A stretch of DNA of 64,000 bases, taken from NCBI GenBank assembly GCA_031277915.1, contig JAITLL010000047.1, positions 1 to 64,000 on the forward strand. The letters are read 5' to 3'. Position numbers and translations under genes: made by a program. The stretch is from Acinetobacter sp. (lineage in GTDB: Bacteria; Pseudomonadota; Gammaproteobacteria; Pseudomonadales; Moraxellaceae). The notes below the pieces were generated by a model, which saw only the letters and a program-made list of their open reading frames with translations, made no database searches and was not told the origin of the DNA. Of this stretch, positions 9,069 through 20,363 are shown in pieces; the first letter of the stretch is position 1; each line of letters starts with the position of its first letter.

Positions 9069-12000
9069 ATGCATACAATTTTAGGCTACTTGTGGCAGTA
9101 CATCACGAATCCTAAAGCAATTATCGCCTTGTCATTGTTCGTGGCATTGATGTCTTCCTATACTTCAATTCCTCGCCATATATTTTGGGCTTTAGCATCT
9201 GCATATGCTTTAGGGCTCATTGTTTATGGAATTTATTGGCTAATTCAGCGCAAAAAGCATGCCGTTCAAGGTGAAGAGCTTGCTGAAGCAATTGAAAAAG
9301 ATACTCAAGCAGAGTACGGCAAAAATAAAGATAAAGAAGAGCTGCAACTTATCAGCCAACAAATGAAAGAATCTATTCAATTGATTCGTAAGTCAAAGTT
9401 AGGTGATAAGAAGGGTAATGCAGCATTATATGAATTGCCGTGGTATATGGTTATTGGTAACCCAGCCGCTGGTAAAAGTTCCGCAATCTATAATTCTGGT
9501 TTAAAGTTCCCTTTTGAAGAAACACATCAAAAAATGGTTTCAGCCGGTTTAAGTGGTACGCGTAATTGTGACTGGTTCTTTTCTACAGAGGGTATTTTAT
9601 TAGATACGGCTGGTCGTTATTCGGTATATAGCGAAGATCATTCAGAGTGGTTAGGTTTTTTAAATATATTAAAGAAGAACCGTTCTAAAGCTCCGGTAAA
9701 TGGCTTAATTCTTATTGTAAGTATTGCTGAACTGGTGAGCCAAAGTCCTGAACATTCATTGAAGCTCGCTAAAAACTTACGTGCTCGTATTCAAGATTTA
9801 ACTGAGCGTTTAGAAGTTGTAGTACCTGTTTATTTAGTCTTTTCAAAAATGGATTTGATTGCGGGTTTTACCGAATTTTTCGAATTCTATGAAGTACAAG
9901 AATATAATCAGGCGTGGGGTGCAACACTACCGTATGAGCAGAATTCTTCTCATAATGCTGTAGATCTTTTTGAGAAACATTACAATATTCTTTACGATGG
10001 CTTAAAAGGCGTAAGCTCGACCCACCTTAGCCGTCGACATTCTCAAAATATTTCACCGAGTGTGATGACTTTCCCACTAGAATTTAAAACATTAAAACCT
10101 GCACTTAAAAGTTTTATTGCAACATTATTTGAAGATAATCCTTACCAGTTCCAGCCGGTTTTCCGTGGTTTTTATTTCACAAGTGCCTTGCAAGAAGGTG
10201 TGATAGAAAGCCCAATGACTGAGCAAATTGCACAAGAATTTCAGCTTTCTCAAATTGCTCAAAATGATGTAAAAGATCAATTAAAAACAACACCTAACCA
10301 TGGTTATTTCTTAAAAGGCTTATTTTCAGATGTTATTTTAAGAGATAAAGATTTAGTTAAACAACATGTAAATACTGGCAGAAAACGTCAACGCTACATT
10401 GCATTTATTGGTGCTTTAGCGGGTGTTTCAATTATTCTTGGTGTATGGGTTTGGTCATATCGCAATAACCAACAACTTATTGCTGAGGTTCAAGCTGATT
10501 TAAATAAAGTTGTTCAGTTAGAGAAGGGTTCAAGCCAACAATTATCGACTCAATTGGAGGCCTTACTTATTTTACAAAGACGTCTACAACAATTAGACGA
10601 GTTTGATGAAAATAGGCCACTTAAGTTTAGTTTTGGTTTGTACCAAGGTAATGAGTTACGTGAAAAACTAAAAGCTGAATATTTAAAAGGTGTTAAACAA
10701 ATTGTTTTAACTCCGACCCAGCAAAATATTGCTCAATATTTGCAACGTGTAAAAAATAATGAAGCAACTTTAAAAGCAAATCATACCAATGTTGAGATTA
10801 AACAAACTGCTCAAACTCAGCAATATTTAGAGCCATCCGATACCAACCCGCAAGATGCTTATAATGCATTAAAAGCATATTTGATGATGAGTAATCCACA
10901 GTATATGGATGCAAGTCACTTAAGTGATCAGGTAACGCGTTTCTGGCGTTCTTGGCTTGATGCTAATAAAGGGCAAATGCCACGTGCAGATATGATTCAG
11001 GAAGCTGAACAGATCTTATCGTATGCAATGACATTGGCAAATGACAAGCAGTTCCCGATTTTGGATGCTGACTCTCAAACAGTAGATCAGACACGTCAAG
11101 TATTGCTCTCTGTCATTAGAGGTATGCCAGCGCGTGACCGTGTTTATAACGAAATAAAAATGCGTGCTGCTGTACGTTTCCCAGCTTTGACTGTAAGTCA
11201 AATTGTTGGTGAGGCAAATAAAAATGTTGTATTGGGCAGCTATGCATTACCAGGTGTATTTACTCAAAAAGCTTGGAATGACTACGTAGAAAAAGCCATT
11301 GAGGAAGCAGCAGACAAACCTACAGATAGTAAGGACTGGGTGCTTAATAGTCGTCAATCTGATGACTTAACTTTTTCGGGTAGTCCCGAGCAAATTAGAA
11401 AGCAGCTTACTGCACTCTATAAGCAAGAATATATTGCGGAATGGAGAAAGTTCTTAAGTGGTGTTCACTATGCAAAAGCAACTCAATTTGCTCAGCAAGT
11501 TAAAAATATTGATGTATTAGGTGAACCACAAAATTCGCCAATTCGTATACTTATTGAACGTGTTGCTATTGAAACAAATTGGGACAATCCGGTTGTTCAA
11601 GCAGAATTAGCTGCACCTCAAAAAGGATTTGTTGCATGGTTCAAACGTAAAGTCTTAAACCGTGATGATAAACAATTAGCAAATCAATCAGTTACCAATG
11701 CTCAAGGCGCTATTTCTCAAGAATATCAAATGTTCTATCAGTTGGTTCGCAAACGTGATGATCAACAAGGTAAATCTTTACTTGATGAATATATGACGAA
11801 TCTGGCTTTAGTACGTAGTAAGTTTAATGAACTTAAAAATGCGGGTGAAGTTGGACCGAGTGCAATGACATTGGTTAAACAAACCTTGAATGAGCAGACA
11901 TCGGTATTTAATCAGACTCAAAAAATTGTAGATGAAAAAATGGCGGTTGGTTTTAGCGAAATTGATCAGCAACTTCTACAAAAGTTAGTGGTAAGTCCGC

Positions 12001-12905
12001 TTACACAAGCCTTTGAAAGTTTAATTACACCTACACAAGATGAAATTAATAAGCTTTGGGTCATGCAAGCGTATCAGCCGTTTATTACAAATCTTGCTAA
12101 GAAATATCCATTTAACTCATCAGCTTCTTTACAAGCGACAAGTAGTGAAATCGGTCAAATTCTTGGCGAAAATGGTAGTATTTCCCGTTTTGTAAAAGAG
12201 AGCTTAGACCCGTTTGTTATTCGTCGTGGCTACACTTTAACTTCAAAAACATGGAAAGACTTGGGTATTAGTTTAAATCCTCAATTTGTGATGAATTTCC
12301 AACGTTATGTTGCACCTACAAATGGTATGGCAACTGGTGAGTTAAATAGTCAAGCGCCAGCGGCTCCAGCATCGAATCAGTCTAACTTCCAGTTCTATCC
12401 AATTCAAAACCCGCAATTACTTTCATATACCGTTGATATTGATGGTCAACGTATGACTTATGAAAATGGCGTGCAGCAATGGGTTAACTTTATTTGGCCA
12501 AATCAAGGCAGTATTCCGGGTGCGCGTATTACGGCTGTAGATTTACAAGGTCAGACACATACAATTTTTGATGAACCAGGTGAATATGGTATTAACCGCT
12601 TAATTGATAGTGCACAGCGTAAAGAGCAGAACGGTGGTTTTGAAATGCTGTGGCGCAGTAAGACGGAACCATCATTGTTTGTGAAAATGAACTTCCGTCT
12701 TATTAGTAGTAATTCAGGCAGTATTGGTTCAAGTCGCGGTTACTCTGGTATGCAATTGGTTGACAAAGTTACCGCTGATAAAGCTGTCCGTGTTGTATCG
12801 GCGCAGCAAGCACCAGCTCAGGCTGCTCCTGCGAAAACTACAAATCCAGTTGCTGCATTAACTCAACCTGCTGCAACTCAACCCGCTGCGGGAGTTAAGC
12901 CATGA
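9069..12905 (+). CDS. tssM: T6SS membrane complex protein TssM
   Basis: TssM (IcmF) spans the envelope and, with TssL, anchors the baseplate. The 1278-residue protein has two N-terminal membrane segments (about 15-65), a cytoplasmic NTPase-like domain with Walker [10 protein letters not shown] (about 130-138), DTAGRY and SKMD, a third membrane segment near 446-466, and a long periplasmic region. The intact Walker motif suggests nucleotide binding, though this is dispensable in some systems. The C-terminus ends in an Ala/Pro/Gln-rich tail. tagF follows after 37 bases with a strong AAAGGAGGAGG ribosome site. Confidence 0.97.
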   Translation: MHTILGYLWQYITNPKAIIALSLFVALMSSYTSIPRHIFWALASAYALGLIVYGIYWLIQRKKHAVQGEELAEAIEKDTQAEYGKNKDKEELQLISQQMKESIQLIRKSKLGDKKGNAALYELPWYMVIGNPAAGKSSAIYNSGLKFPFEETHQKMVSAGLSGTRNCDWFFSTEGILLDTAGRYSVYSEDHSEWLGFLNILKKNRSKAPVNGLILIVSIAELVSQSPEHSLKLAKNLRARIQDLTERLEVVVPVYLVFSKMDLIAGFTEFFEFYEVQEYNQAWGATLPYEQNSSHNAVDLFEKHYNILYDGLKGVSSTHLSRRHSQNISPSVMTFPLEFKTLKPALKSFIATLFEDNPYQFQPVFRGFYFTSALQEGVIESPMTEQIAQEFQLSQIAQNDVKDQLKTTPNHGYFLKGLFSDVILRDKDLVKQHVNTGRKRQRYIAFIGALAGVSIILGVWVWSYRNNQQLIAEVQADLNKVVQLEKGSSQQLSTQLEALLILQRRLQQLDEFDENRPLKFSFGLYQGNELREKLKAEYLKGVKQIVLTPTQQNIAQYLQRVKNNEATLKANHTNVEIKQTAQTQQYLEPSDTNPQDAYNALKAYLMMSNPQYMDASHLSDQVTRFWRSWLDANKGQMPRADMIQEAEQILSYAMTLANDKQFPILDADSQTVDQTRQVLLSVIRGMPARDRVYNEIKMRAAVRFPALTVSQIVGEANKNVVLGSYALPGVFTQKAWNDYVEKAIEEAADKPTDSKDWVLNSRQSDDLTFSGSPEQIRKQLTALYKQEYIAEWRKFLSGVHYAKATQFAQQVKNIDVLGEPQNSPIRILIERVAIETNWDNPVVQAELAAPQKGFVAWFKRKVLNRDDKQLANQSVTNAQGAISQEYQMFYQLVRKRDDQQGKSLLDEYMTNLALVRSKFNELKNAGEVGPSAMTLVKQTLNEQTSVFNQTQKIVDEKMAVGFSEIDQQLLQKLVVSPLTQAFESLITPTQDEINKLWVMQAYQPFITNLAKKYPFNSSASLQATSSEIGQILGENGSISRFVKESLDPFVIRRGYTLTSKTWKDLGISLNPQFVMNFQRYVAPTNGMATGELNSQAPAAPASNQSNFQFYPIQNPQLLSYTVDIDGQRMTYENGVQQWVNFIWPNQGSIPGARITAVDLQGQTHTIFDEPGEYGINRLIDSAQRKEQNGGFEMLWRSKTEPSLFVKMNFRLISSNSGSIGSSRGYSGMQLVDKVTADKAVRVVSAQQAPAQAAPAKTTNPVAALTQPAATQPAAGVKP

Positions 12906-12942
12906 CAGGGAAAGTAACCTCAACATTAAAGGAGGAGGTCTA

Positions 12943-13902
12943 ATGCATACATTAAAAACAACTCCTCTGTATTACGGGAAAAGTCCTGCTCGCGGCGATT
13001 TCTTAAAGACAAAGGGTCAATATGCCTTAATACAGGTGCTTGACCAGTGGATTACAGAAGCACTGGAATATGCGATGCAATCAAGCATGTTCAAAGAAGC
13101 ATATAATACATTGCCTCCATTGGACTTCTTTATTGCAAACCCAAAAGAAAATATGTTTTTAGCTGCTAATTTACTGGCAAGCGAAGACAGTTCAGGCAGA
13201 GCTTTTCCGATGGTACTCAGTCATTTACTTGAGATTGATCTACCTTACGAAAATTTATTATATGCACCTTATAGTTATAAGCATGTTTTAGTTGATTTAT
13301 TTCAAAATAATCGTGCTTTAAGAGGTATTAAAGATTCTGACTTATTATTTGGTAAGTTAAATCACCTACCAAATCAAATTCAGGTCTTATCGGAACGTGA
13401 ATGTATTGGTTTTTATGAAAATCATACCATGCATTCATTTGCTCAGTTAATGAAACTGAATGTTTATGAGTTAGCTCAAAGCATGATTGGGCTAGGGTTA
13501 TTACTACAGCCAATTTTACAAAATGGAACTAGTCGCTTAAATAAGGTTCTAATTTTGCCAATTAATAATCCTGCTTATTCTTATGAAATAGCAGCGTTCT
13601 GGGTGAGTATCATTTGTCGTTTTTTAAAACAACATAATACTGAAGTGTTGATTGGATTGTTACATCGAGAGCAGCCAGTATTATTCTTTGGTTTTCAGGG
13701 GGCTGATATTTTAGCCCTTAGCGATATTTTTACTCAGAATATGGATAGTAAACATTGGGTTTCTTTAATAGAAGCTCAATGGATTGATACTTATTTGGAA
13801 CAAAATGCTGGTTTAGCTACGCTAGAACAATCTTTATGCCAACGCCAATTAAGTTTAAATCAAGGTTTAAAACTATTTAGACAGACTTTTTTGGGTGAAT
13901 AA
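12943..13902 (+). CDS. tagF: T6SS accessory regulator TagF
   Basis: TagF (ImpM) proteins act as post-translational repressors of T6SS in systems with threonine phosphorylation. The 319-residue product opens with the family signature [16 protein letters not shown] and [12 protein letters not shown], then [10 protein letters not shown] and the [10 protein letters not shown] segment. No kinase or phosphatase (PpkA/PppA) or Fha gene is seen in this cluster, so TagF here probably works without that pathway. An exceptionally good ribosome site (AAAGGAGGAGG) precedes it. Three bases separate its stop from the next gene. Confidence 0.9.
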   Translation: MHTLKTTPLYYGKSPARGDFLKTKGQYALIQVLDQWITEALEYAMQSSMFKEAYNTLPPLDFFIANPKENMFLAANLLASEDSSGRAFPMVLSHLLEIDLPYENLLYAPYSYKHVLVDLFQNNRALRGIKDSDLLFGKLNHLPNQIQVLSERECIGFYENHTMHSFAQLMKLNVYELAQSMIGLGLLLQPILQNGTSRLNKVLILPINNPAYSYEIAAFWVSIICRFLKQHNTEVLIGLLHREQPVLFFGFQGADILALSDIFTQNMDSKHWVSLIEAQWIDTYLEQNAGLATLEQSLCQRQLSLNQGLKLFRQTFLGE

Positions 13903-13904
13903 CA

Positions 13905-14672
13905 ATGAATCAAAAATATCAAATTAAACTCTCACAATTTATAAAAGGCTGTTTTATCTATGCTATTGCGAATTATGCTTTAGCACAGCCAATTGTTGTA
14001 GAAGGTGTCGTGCCAAATGAAGCGAGTAAGCAGGCTATTTTAATGAAAATGCAGTCTGTTTATGGTGCAGATCAGGTGGTAGATAAAATACAAGTTCGAC
14101 CAGTAGCAGCTCCAAATGGCTGGAGTGATTCTGTAACGCGAGTGATTACACCGGATCTTAAAAAAGTTTCTCAGGGTAAATTAAGTGTTAATGGGACACG
14201 ATTTGAACTGAGTGGCAAAATGCTAAATCCTACAGAAATACAGCCAACTATTCAGACTTTTCAAGGTTTAGTACAGCCACCATACCAATTATTTTCACAG
14301 CTTTCTGTAAATCAGGCCGAGCAGAAAGTCATTGATGATGCTTTAAAAAATCGAATTATTGAATTTGAATCTGGTAGTGCCGTATTAACAGATGCAGGCC
14401 AAAAAATTCTTGATGAAATGGCGGTTGCTCTAAATAAAGTTGGTGGTAAGAAAGTCAAAATTGTGGGCCATACTGATAGTTCTGGCGATGCGACCAAAAA
14501 CTTAAAACTCAGTCAAGACCGTGCATTAGCAGTTAAAAACTATTTGGTGAGTAAGAACATTCCTGCTGATCATTTATCTGCTGAGGGATTAGGTTCGACC
14601 AAACCTGTAGCAGATAATACTTCTGCTGAAGGTAGAAAGAAAAACCGTCGAATTGAGTTCACCGTTTTATAA
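13905..14672 (+). CDS. tagN: T6SS-linked OmpA-like peptidoglycan-binding protein TagN
   Basis: The 255-residue exported protein has a signal peptide (cleavage near ALA-QP), a BON-like N-terminal part and a C-terminal OmpA-like domain from about residue 140. The latter includes EFESGSAVLT, GHTDSSGD, LSQDRALAVKNYL and NRRIEF, with the Asp and Arg that bind diaminopimelate. It lies between tagF and the PAAR gene. Because TssL in this cluster lacks its own peptidoglycan-binding domain, TagN probably supplies the wall anchor. That role is inferred. Confidence 0.88.
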   Translation: MNQKYQIKLSQFIKGCFIYAIANYALAQPIVVEGVVPNEASKQAILMKMQSVYGADQVVDKIQVRPVAAPNGWSDSVTRVITPDLKKVSQGKLSVNGTRFELSGKMLNPTEIQPTIQTFQGLVQPPYQLFSQLSVNQAEQKVIDDALKNRIIEFESGSAVLTDAGQKILDEMAVALNKVGGKKVKIVGHTDSSGDATKNLKLSQDRALAVKNYLVSKNIPADHLSAEGLGSTKPVADNTSAEGRKKNRRIEFTVL

Positions 14673-14688
14673 ACATAAGGAGAAGAAT

Positions 14689-14952
14689 ATGGCTAGCCCT
14701 TATATTACGATTGGTTGCCCAACCACAGGTGGAGGGCAAGTTATTTCTGGTAATAGTGCATTTTTAATAGATGGAATTGCAATTGCATGCGTAGGTGATA
14801 AGGCAACTTGTCCGGCGCATAAAACGGTTTCTACGATTATTTCTGGAGATCCAAATATGCAAGTCATGGGAAAATCAGCAGCAAGAGTAAATGATTCATT
14901 ATCTTGTGGTTGTAAATTATTACCAAAACAAAGTTTGGTTAATCAAGGATAG
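14689..14952 (+). CDS. PAAR-domain spike-tip protein
   Basis: PAAR proteins sharpen the VgrG spike and carry effectors. This is a short, stand-alone 87-residue PAAR with no toxin extension. PAAR-type repeats are visible as TTGGGQVISGNSAFLIDGI, VGDKATCPAH, IISGDPNMQVMGKSAARV and SCGCKLL, with the Cys and His residues expected to bind zinc. ATG 14689 lies behind AAGGAG with 6-base spacing. The longer upstream start would overlap tagN and lacks a ribosome site. Confidence 0.93.
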   Translation: MASPYITIGCPTTGGGQVISGNSAFLIDGIAIACVGDKATCPAHKTVSTIISGDPNMQVMGKSAARVNDSLSCGCKLLPKQSLVNQG

Positions 14953-14958
14953 CAAAGG

Positions 14959-14998
14959 ATATATCTTTTCACTTAAACTATTAAGCGAAAAGATATAT
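14959..14998 (+). terminator. long hairpin after the PAAR gene
   Basis: ATATATCTTTTC pairs with GAAAAGATATAT, and an inner CTTAA / TTAAG extends the stem to 17 bp with one mismatch and an ACTA loop. No clear U-run follows, so termination may be partial. It divides the cluster into two halves ahead of a 170-base gap. Confidence 0.5.
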
Positions 14999-15089
14999 GT
15001 ACTAATTAAATGTTCTTAATGATATTAGATTTTTTATATAGAGATAAGAAATCGAACAAATCATATTAATGATTGTGATGCTGGGTTAT

Positions 15090-15119
15090 TTGTCGGATAA
15101 CACTAAATTTTGGTAATAT
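15090..15119 (+). promoter_or_regulatory. possible sigma-70 promoter for clpV
   Basis: TTGTCG (15090) and TAATAT (15114) are separated by 18 bases in the 219-base gap before tssH. The match is weak. The gap and the upstream hairpin make an internal promoter here plausible. Confidence 0.3.
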
Positions 15120-15171
15120 ACGGGCATTATGATTTTAAGTATTAAATTATTTAAAAATATTGAGAGTAATG

Positions 15172-17850
15172 ATGAGTAGTTTAAAAATTTTAATTACAAA
15201 ACTTTCCACAGTTGCGCGTACTGCTTTAGAAAAATCTGCTAATGCTTGTGTGCTTCAGCAAAACTATGAAATTGAAATTGAACATTTATTTTTAGAGTTA
15301 CTTAATCAGCCTTTAGAAAATGATTTAAAAATTTTATTAAAAAAATATAAAATCTCAGTTGACGCTTTGGCCGACGATTTAAAAGAGACAATATCTCAAT
15401 TACCAAAAGGTAATACACGTACTCCAATTTTTGCTAAATCAATTGTTCGTTTGTTTGAACAAGCATGGTTATTGGCTTCAGCAGAACAAAACCCGGTCAT
15501 TCGTAGTGGTCATTTATTAGTTGCATTATTAACTGCACCAGATTTATATCAAATTGCAACAAGAGCTTCTAGTTTATTTGATTTATTACCAATAGATTCA
15601 ATGAAACATAAATTTCTTGAGATTTGTGAAAAGAGTGTAGAACAACAAGAAGGAATAGAAACATCTTTACAAGAAGATAAGCTAGAACAAGCAGCTACCC
15701 CAACTGTAAAAACTCAAAAAACACCAGCGTTAGATCAATATACGATTAATTTAACTGAAAAAGCGAAGAATGGTGGAATTGACCCTGTGATTGGGCGTGA
15801 ATTTGAAATTCGTTTAATGCTCGACATTTTAATGCGTAGACGCCAAAACAACCCGATTTTAACAGGCGAACCAGGTGTAGGTAAAACTGCTGTAGTTGAA
15901 GGGCTAGCTTTAAAAATTGCTCAAGGTTTAGTGCCTGAAGCTTTAAAAAATGTACATTTGCATGTTTTAGATATGGGCCTTTTACAAGCAGGCGCAAGTG
16001 TTAAAGGTGAGTTTGAAAACCGTTTAAAACAAGTTATTCAAGAAGTTCAGGCTTCGGCTCATCCTATTATTTTATTTATTGACGAAGCACATACGCTTAT
16101 TGGTGCAGGTGGACAAGCAGGACAAAACGATGCTGCTAACCTTTTAAAACCTGCGCTTGCACGTGGTGAGTTACGGACAATTGCTGCAACGACATGGGCT
16201 GAATATAAACAGTATTTTGAGAAAGATGCTGCGTTAAGCCGCCGTTTTCAGGTGGTAAAGGTTGAAGAACCGACTGAAGAAGTTGCTGTTGATATGTTGC
16301 GTGCAATGATTCCAGTGATGCAGAAACACTTTAATTTGCAAATTGATGATGAAGCGATTGTAACCGCTGTACATGCTTCTCATCGCTATATCAGTGGTCG
16401 TCAACTCCCGGATAAAGCAGTAAGTGTTCTTGATACTGCGGCAGCACGTGTTGCGTTGACCCAAAATGCACAGCCCGTCAAACTTGATCAATTAAAGGCA
16501 CAAGAGCATAACTTAAAGCTTGAGCAGCAAATTTTGGAAAATGAACATCGTCAGATTCCAATACATCATGAACGATTAGAGAACCTGAAAAATCATTTAG
16601 AGTCTTTACAAAATGAGATTCAAGAAACTCAGGAACAATGGCAAAAAGAATTAGAGCTAGTTCATAAAATTCAGGAAATAGATGCACAGAGTCATGTTAA
16701 TGAATCTGAGGCTTATGATCAGATTAATTTACTGCGTAAGAGTCTTGCAGATATTCAAGGCCAACAGCCATTAGTTTTTGAGCGAGTAAACCCTCAAATC
16801 ATTAATGAAATTATTTCTGATTGGACCGGTATTCCTGTTGGGAAAATGGTAAATGATGAAATTAAGCAAATTTTAACGCTTGAAGATAAATTGGGCGAGC
16901 GTGTAATGGGCCAAGATTATGCACTTACACAATTGGTGCAGGGAATTAAAACATCAAAAGCTAAATTAGAAGATCCAAATAAACCTCAAGGTGTATTCCT
17001 TTTAGTTGGACCTAGTGGTGTCGGTAAAACTGAAACTGCTCTAACTTTAGCAAATGAGTTATATGGCGGTGAACAGCATTTAATCACGATTAATATGTCT
17101 GAATATCAAGAAGCACACACGGTATCTTCACTTAAAGGTGCACCTCCAGGATATGTAGGGTATGGTCAAGGTGGTGTGTTAACAGAAGCAGTGCGCCGTA
17201 ATCCTTATAGTGTTGTACTACTCGACGAAATTGAAAAAGCACATAGTGATGTACAAGAGCTGTTCTATCAAGTATTTGATAAAGGTACTTTAGAAGATGG
17301 TGAAGGTCGCGTTATTGATTTTAAAAACACAACAATTTTATTAACTTCAAATGCAGGTTCAAGTGCAATTATGCAGGCGTGTTTAAATCAGCCTGTTGAA
17401 GAGTGGCCTACAGCAGAAGATTTAATTGAGCATTTAAAACCAAGTCTATATAAGCAATTTAAACCAGCCTTTTTAGGGCGTATGAGAGTCGTGCCATATT
17501 TCCCGTTGCATGACGATTTATTGGTTCGAATTATTAAACATAAATTAGGCAAAATTACCACTCGAATCGAAAAACAATATGGAACAGAAGTCCAATATTC
17601 TGATGACTTGGTTGAGTTGTTACTCAGCCGTTGTACTGAAGTGGATAGCGGTGCCCGTAATGTTGATAACATCTTAAATTCGACAGTTTTACCTGCTTTA
17701 GCTACTGAAATTTTAGTGGCTTTAGCAGATCAAAAATTGCCGAAAGTGATCATGATTGATGCGAAAGATGATGAAATCCAATATTTATTAGATCCAGCGG
17801 CGAAGCCTGCCAAAAAACGGACTAGTAAAAAGTTGAAATCAGAAGTTTAA
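15172..17850 (+). CDS. tssH: T6SS sheath-recycling AAA+ ATPase TssH/ClpV
   Basis: ClpV unfolds contracted TssB/TssC sheath so it can be reused. The 892-residue product has a Clp N-domain (about 1-150), a first AAA+ module with GEPGVGKT (about 231) and LFIDEAHTL, a coiled-coil middle domain (about 440-540), and a second AAA+ module with GPSGVGKT (about 613) and VVLLDEIEKAH. Both ATP sites look intact. I chose ATG 15172, preceded by GAGAG at 5-6 bases. ATG 15169 and TTG 15160 are possible alternatives. The C-terminus is Lys-rich. Confidence 0.97.
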   Translation: MSSLKILITKLSTVARTALEKSANACVLQQNYEIEIEHLFLELLNQPLENDLKILLKKYKISVDALADDLKETISQLPKGNTRTPIFAKSIVRLFEQAWLLASAEQNPVIRSGHLLVALLTAPDLYQIATRASSLFDLLPIDSMKHKFLEICEKSVEQQEGIETSLQEDKLEQAATPTVKTQKTPALDQYTINLTEKAKNGGIDPVIGREFEIRLMLDILMRRRQNNPILTGEPGVGKTAVVEGLALKIAQGLVPEALKNVHLHVLDMGLLQAGASVKGEFENRLKQVIQEVQASAHPIILFIDEAHTLIGAGGQAGQNDAANLLKPALARGELRTIAATTWAEYKQYFEKDAALSRRFQVVKVEEPTEEVAVDMLRAMIPVMQKHFNLQIDDEAIVTAVHASHRYISGRQLPDKAVSVLDTAAARVALTQNAQPVKLDQLKAQEHNLKLEQQILENEHRQIPIHHERLENLKNHLESLQNEIQETQEQWQKELELVHKIQEIDAQSHVNESEAYDQINLLRKSLADIQGQQPLVFERVNPQIINEIISDWTGIPVGKMVNDEIKQILTLEDKLGERVMGQDYALTQLVQGIKTSKAKLEDPNKPQGVFLLVGPSGVGKTETALTLANELYGGEQHLITINMSEYQEAHTVSSLKGAPPGYVGYGQGGVLTEAVRRNPYSVVLLDEIEKAHSDVQELFYQVFDKGTLEDGEGRVIDFKNTTILLTSNAGSSAIMQACLNQPVEEWPTAEDLIEHLKPSLYKQFKPAFLGRMRVVPYFPLHDDLLVRIIKHKLGKITTRIEKQYGTEVQYSDDLVELLLSRCTEVDSGARNVDNILNSTVLPALATEILVALADQKLPKVIMIDAKDDEIQYLLDPAAKPAKKRTSKKLKSEV

Positions 17851-17871
17851 AATTAATAGAGCTAAAATTAG

Positions 17872-18966
17872 ATGAGTATTGATATTTCTGAACTACTTAA
17901 ACCCATTAATGATAGCTTGCTTTGTGGAGAGGATTATTCATTTTCTAATGAATTTCATGAAATAAAGAAAGCCAGAACTCAAGACGATCTATTATTAGAT
18001 CAGGGGGATTGGGTTGCTGAACGGAAACAGGCAGATTGGGATTTTGTTGCAAAAAGTGTGAGCACTTTGCTTACAGAAAAAACCAAAGATATCCGTCTAT
18101 TAACATGGTTAATAGAAGCCTGGACTCATCTAAATGGCTTTGACGGTATGGTAAAGGGTTTAACTTTAACTCATACCGTGCTGAACCAATACTGGCAGGA
18201 TATTCATCCGATTATTGAAGATGATGATTTGGATCAACGTATTGGTTTGTTGCAAGGTTTAATTAATCAGTTGCCCGGGTTGTTGAAGAAAGTATCTTTA
18301 ACGAACACAGCGCCTTATTACAATTTGCTTGATTACGATAATTTTTTATATCACGAAAATATTCGTCGTAAGCAAACTGAAGAGTACGACAGCCAGTCAG
18401 GCCCATCTGAATTGGAACAATTTGATCAAGCGATCTTTAATACGTCCAAAACCTTTCAATATTCAAATTATCAAGACTTTACTTCAGTTCTAACTGAGTG
18501 GAATGTTCTAAAACAGACGCTTGATCATTTAATGGGATTGGATGCACCAAGTTTTGCTGCAATTGATTCTGCATTTGAAACAATTCACAGCACCTTACGC
18601 AAGATTTATAAAGCAGAGGCTTTTGGTACTGGGCTTGCACAAACCCAAGAACAGGCCGCTGTTATCACGACTCCATCTATGGAAAATCAAGTGCCTGTAC
18701 AAATCGTATCAGAACAGCCTATGTTTCAACCTCAAACACAGACTCACTTGGCTAACCGTGAGCAAGCAATGAAAGTATTGCAGGAAATAGCCGATTATTT
18801 TCAGGCAAATGAGCCTCATAGCCCTGTGAGTTATATGCTTCAAAAAACCATTAAATGGAGTCAAATGCCATTACATGAATGGTTGGCACAAGTCATTAAA
18901 GATGAGCATCCATTGCAAATGGTTCAGGAAATGTTAGGTGTACAACCTAAAAATGAATATGAATAA
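17872..18966 (+). CDS. tssA: T6SS baseplate/tail-assembly protein TssA
   Basis: TssA starts and coordinates tube and sheath polymerisation. The 364-residue protein has the ImpA N-terminal domain (residues about 1-130; LLKPINDSLLCGEDYSFSNE, DWVAERKQADWDFVAK, WLIEAWTHLNGFDGMVKGL). A variable linker follows, and a C-terminal helical region contains REQAMKVLQEIADYFQANEP and PVSYMLQKTIKWSQMPL. This C-terminus resembles the short TssA class rather than the VasJ-like extended form. It lies 21 bases after tssH and 16 before tssK. Confidence 0.93.
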   Translation: MSIDISELLKPINDSLLCGEDYSFSNEFHEIKKARTQDDLLLDQGDWVAERKQADWDFVAKSVSTLLTEKTKDIRLLTWLIEAWTHLNGFDGMVKGLTLTHTVLNQYWQDIHPIIEDDDLDQRIGLLQGLINQLPGLLKKVSLTNTAPYYNLLDYDNFLYHENIRRKQTEEYDSQSGPSELEQFDQAIFNTSKTFQYSNYQDFTSVLTEWNVLKQTLDHLMGLDAPSFAAIDSAFETIHSTLRKIYKAEAFGTGLAQTQEQAAVITTPSMENQVPVQIVSEQPMFQPQTQTHLANREQAMKVLQEIADYFQANEPHSPVSYMLQKTIKWSQMPLHEWLAQVIKDEHPLQMVQEMLGVQPKNEYE

Positions 18967-18982
18967 AGATTGGTAAAGATAT

Positions 18983-20347
18983 ATGTTTAAAGCTGAAAAA
19001 GTCCTGTGGGGCGAAGGTTTATTTTTAAGACCTCAACATTTCCAAATTCAAGATACTTATCATGAGCAACGTTTAAATCATACGGTTCGTGCTGTTGTAC
19101 CATTTTCATATGGTGTTCAAAAATTACGTTTTGATGAAGCACAGCTCAGTACGCATATTCTTACGCTTGAGTCGGTAGAAATGATCTGGCAAGACGGTGA
19201 AATATACCAAGCACCTGCTTATGACTTATTACCTGAACCAATTTTGCTTGATGAACTTAATTTGCGTGGGGAAATGGTTATCTATTTAGCATTACCATTG
19301 CTACAAGCCAATAAACAGAATTTAATTGATCAAAATCAATCGCAAAAGGGACGTTATCAATCGCATCTTGTTGAGACCCATGATCTTTTTACAAATGCGA
19401 CAGAAGCTGATATCAATTTATTACGCCGTCGAGCTGTATTTAAGTTATTAGATGCAAATAGCAACCCTGACCATAATTTGGATGGTTTCCTTTATTTGCC
19501 AATAGGTAAAATTAAGCGTCAAAGTTCAGGTGCCTTTGAAATTGATCGCAAATTTATTCCACCCATTTTGCATGTCGATGCATCTGAAACTTTAGTTTCG
19601 AATTTAAAAAGAACGCTCAATGTGATTAGGGCGAAAATTAAAACCATTCAAACCAATAACCGAGAAAATGAACAGAAATTAATTGAATTCCGTTCAGGTG
19701 ATATCGTTTCGTTTTGGTTGGTGAATGCTTTAAACACTGCCCATGCTGGCTTGAACCATTTCTTGCAATATCCGCAAATTCATCCAGAACGATTATTTTT
19801 TGAATTACTACGTTTAGCAGGTTCATTATTAACTTTTTCGACAGCTTATGAAGTTGATCAATTACCTGCGTACAAGCATCATAACTTACAAGAAAGCTTT
19901 ACTCAGCTTGATACGATTTTGCGTGATTTACTAGACACGATTATTTCGAGCCGTTACATCAGTATTGCGCTTAAAGAGATTAGACCTTCATATTGGGTAG
20001 GAAGTCTGGAGACAGATAAGATTACTCGAGATACCAGACTTTATATTGCTGTATCAAGTACTGCAATGCAGACGCATGAGTTGATTCAGATCGTACCTCT
20101 ACGTTTTAAAATCGGTAGTACTTTAGATGTTGAACAGCGTGTTGTTGCAGCCTTACCGGCGATTCCTTTACATCATTTAATTCAAGTTCCAACGGCTATT
20201 CCTGTACGTTCTGGGGTGAGCTATTTTGAAATCGAACCACATCATGAACTCTATCAACGCATGCTAGATTCAGAGACCATCTGTATTTATATTCCGGCTG
20301 GTTTCCAAGATATCAGTATCGAGCTGATTGCGGTTATGAACGCTTAA
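18983..20347 (+). CDS. tssK: T6SS baseplate protein TssK
   Basis: TssK (ImpJ/VasE) links the TssF/G baseplate wedges to the TssL/TssM membrane complex. The 454-residue product begins with the strongly conserved KVLWGEGLFLRPQHFQIQD, and later shows GFLYLPIGKI, the Arg/Lys-rich RKFIPPILHVDASETL segment, and HPERLFFELLRLAG. It is soluble, without a signal peptide. It sits directly upstream of tssL, its membrane-side partner, as in most T6SS clusters. Confidence 0.97.
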   Translation: MFKAEKVLWGEGLFLRPQHFQIQDTYHEQRLNHTVRAVVPFSYGVQKLRFDEAQLSTHILTLESVEMIWQDGEIYQAPAYDLLPEPILLDELNLRGEMVIYLALPLLQANKQNLIDQNQSQKGRYQSHLVETHDLFTNATEADINLLRRRAVFKLLDANSNPDHNLDGFLYLPIGKIKRQSSGAFEIDRKFIPPILHVDASETLVSNLKRTLNVIRAKIKTIQTNNRENEQKLIEFRSGDIVSFWLVNALNTAHAGLNHFLQYPQIHPERLFFELLRLAGSLLTFSTAYEVDQLPAYKHHNLQESFTQLDTILRDLLDTIISSRYISIALKEIRPSYWVGSLETDKITRDTRLYIAVSSTAMQTHELIQIVPLRFKIGSTLDVEQRVVAALPAIPLHHLIQVPTAIPVRSGVSYFEIEPHHELYQRMLDSETICIYIPAGFQDISIELIAVMNA

Positions 20348-20363
20348 AATAAAGGAGAGAAAA

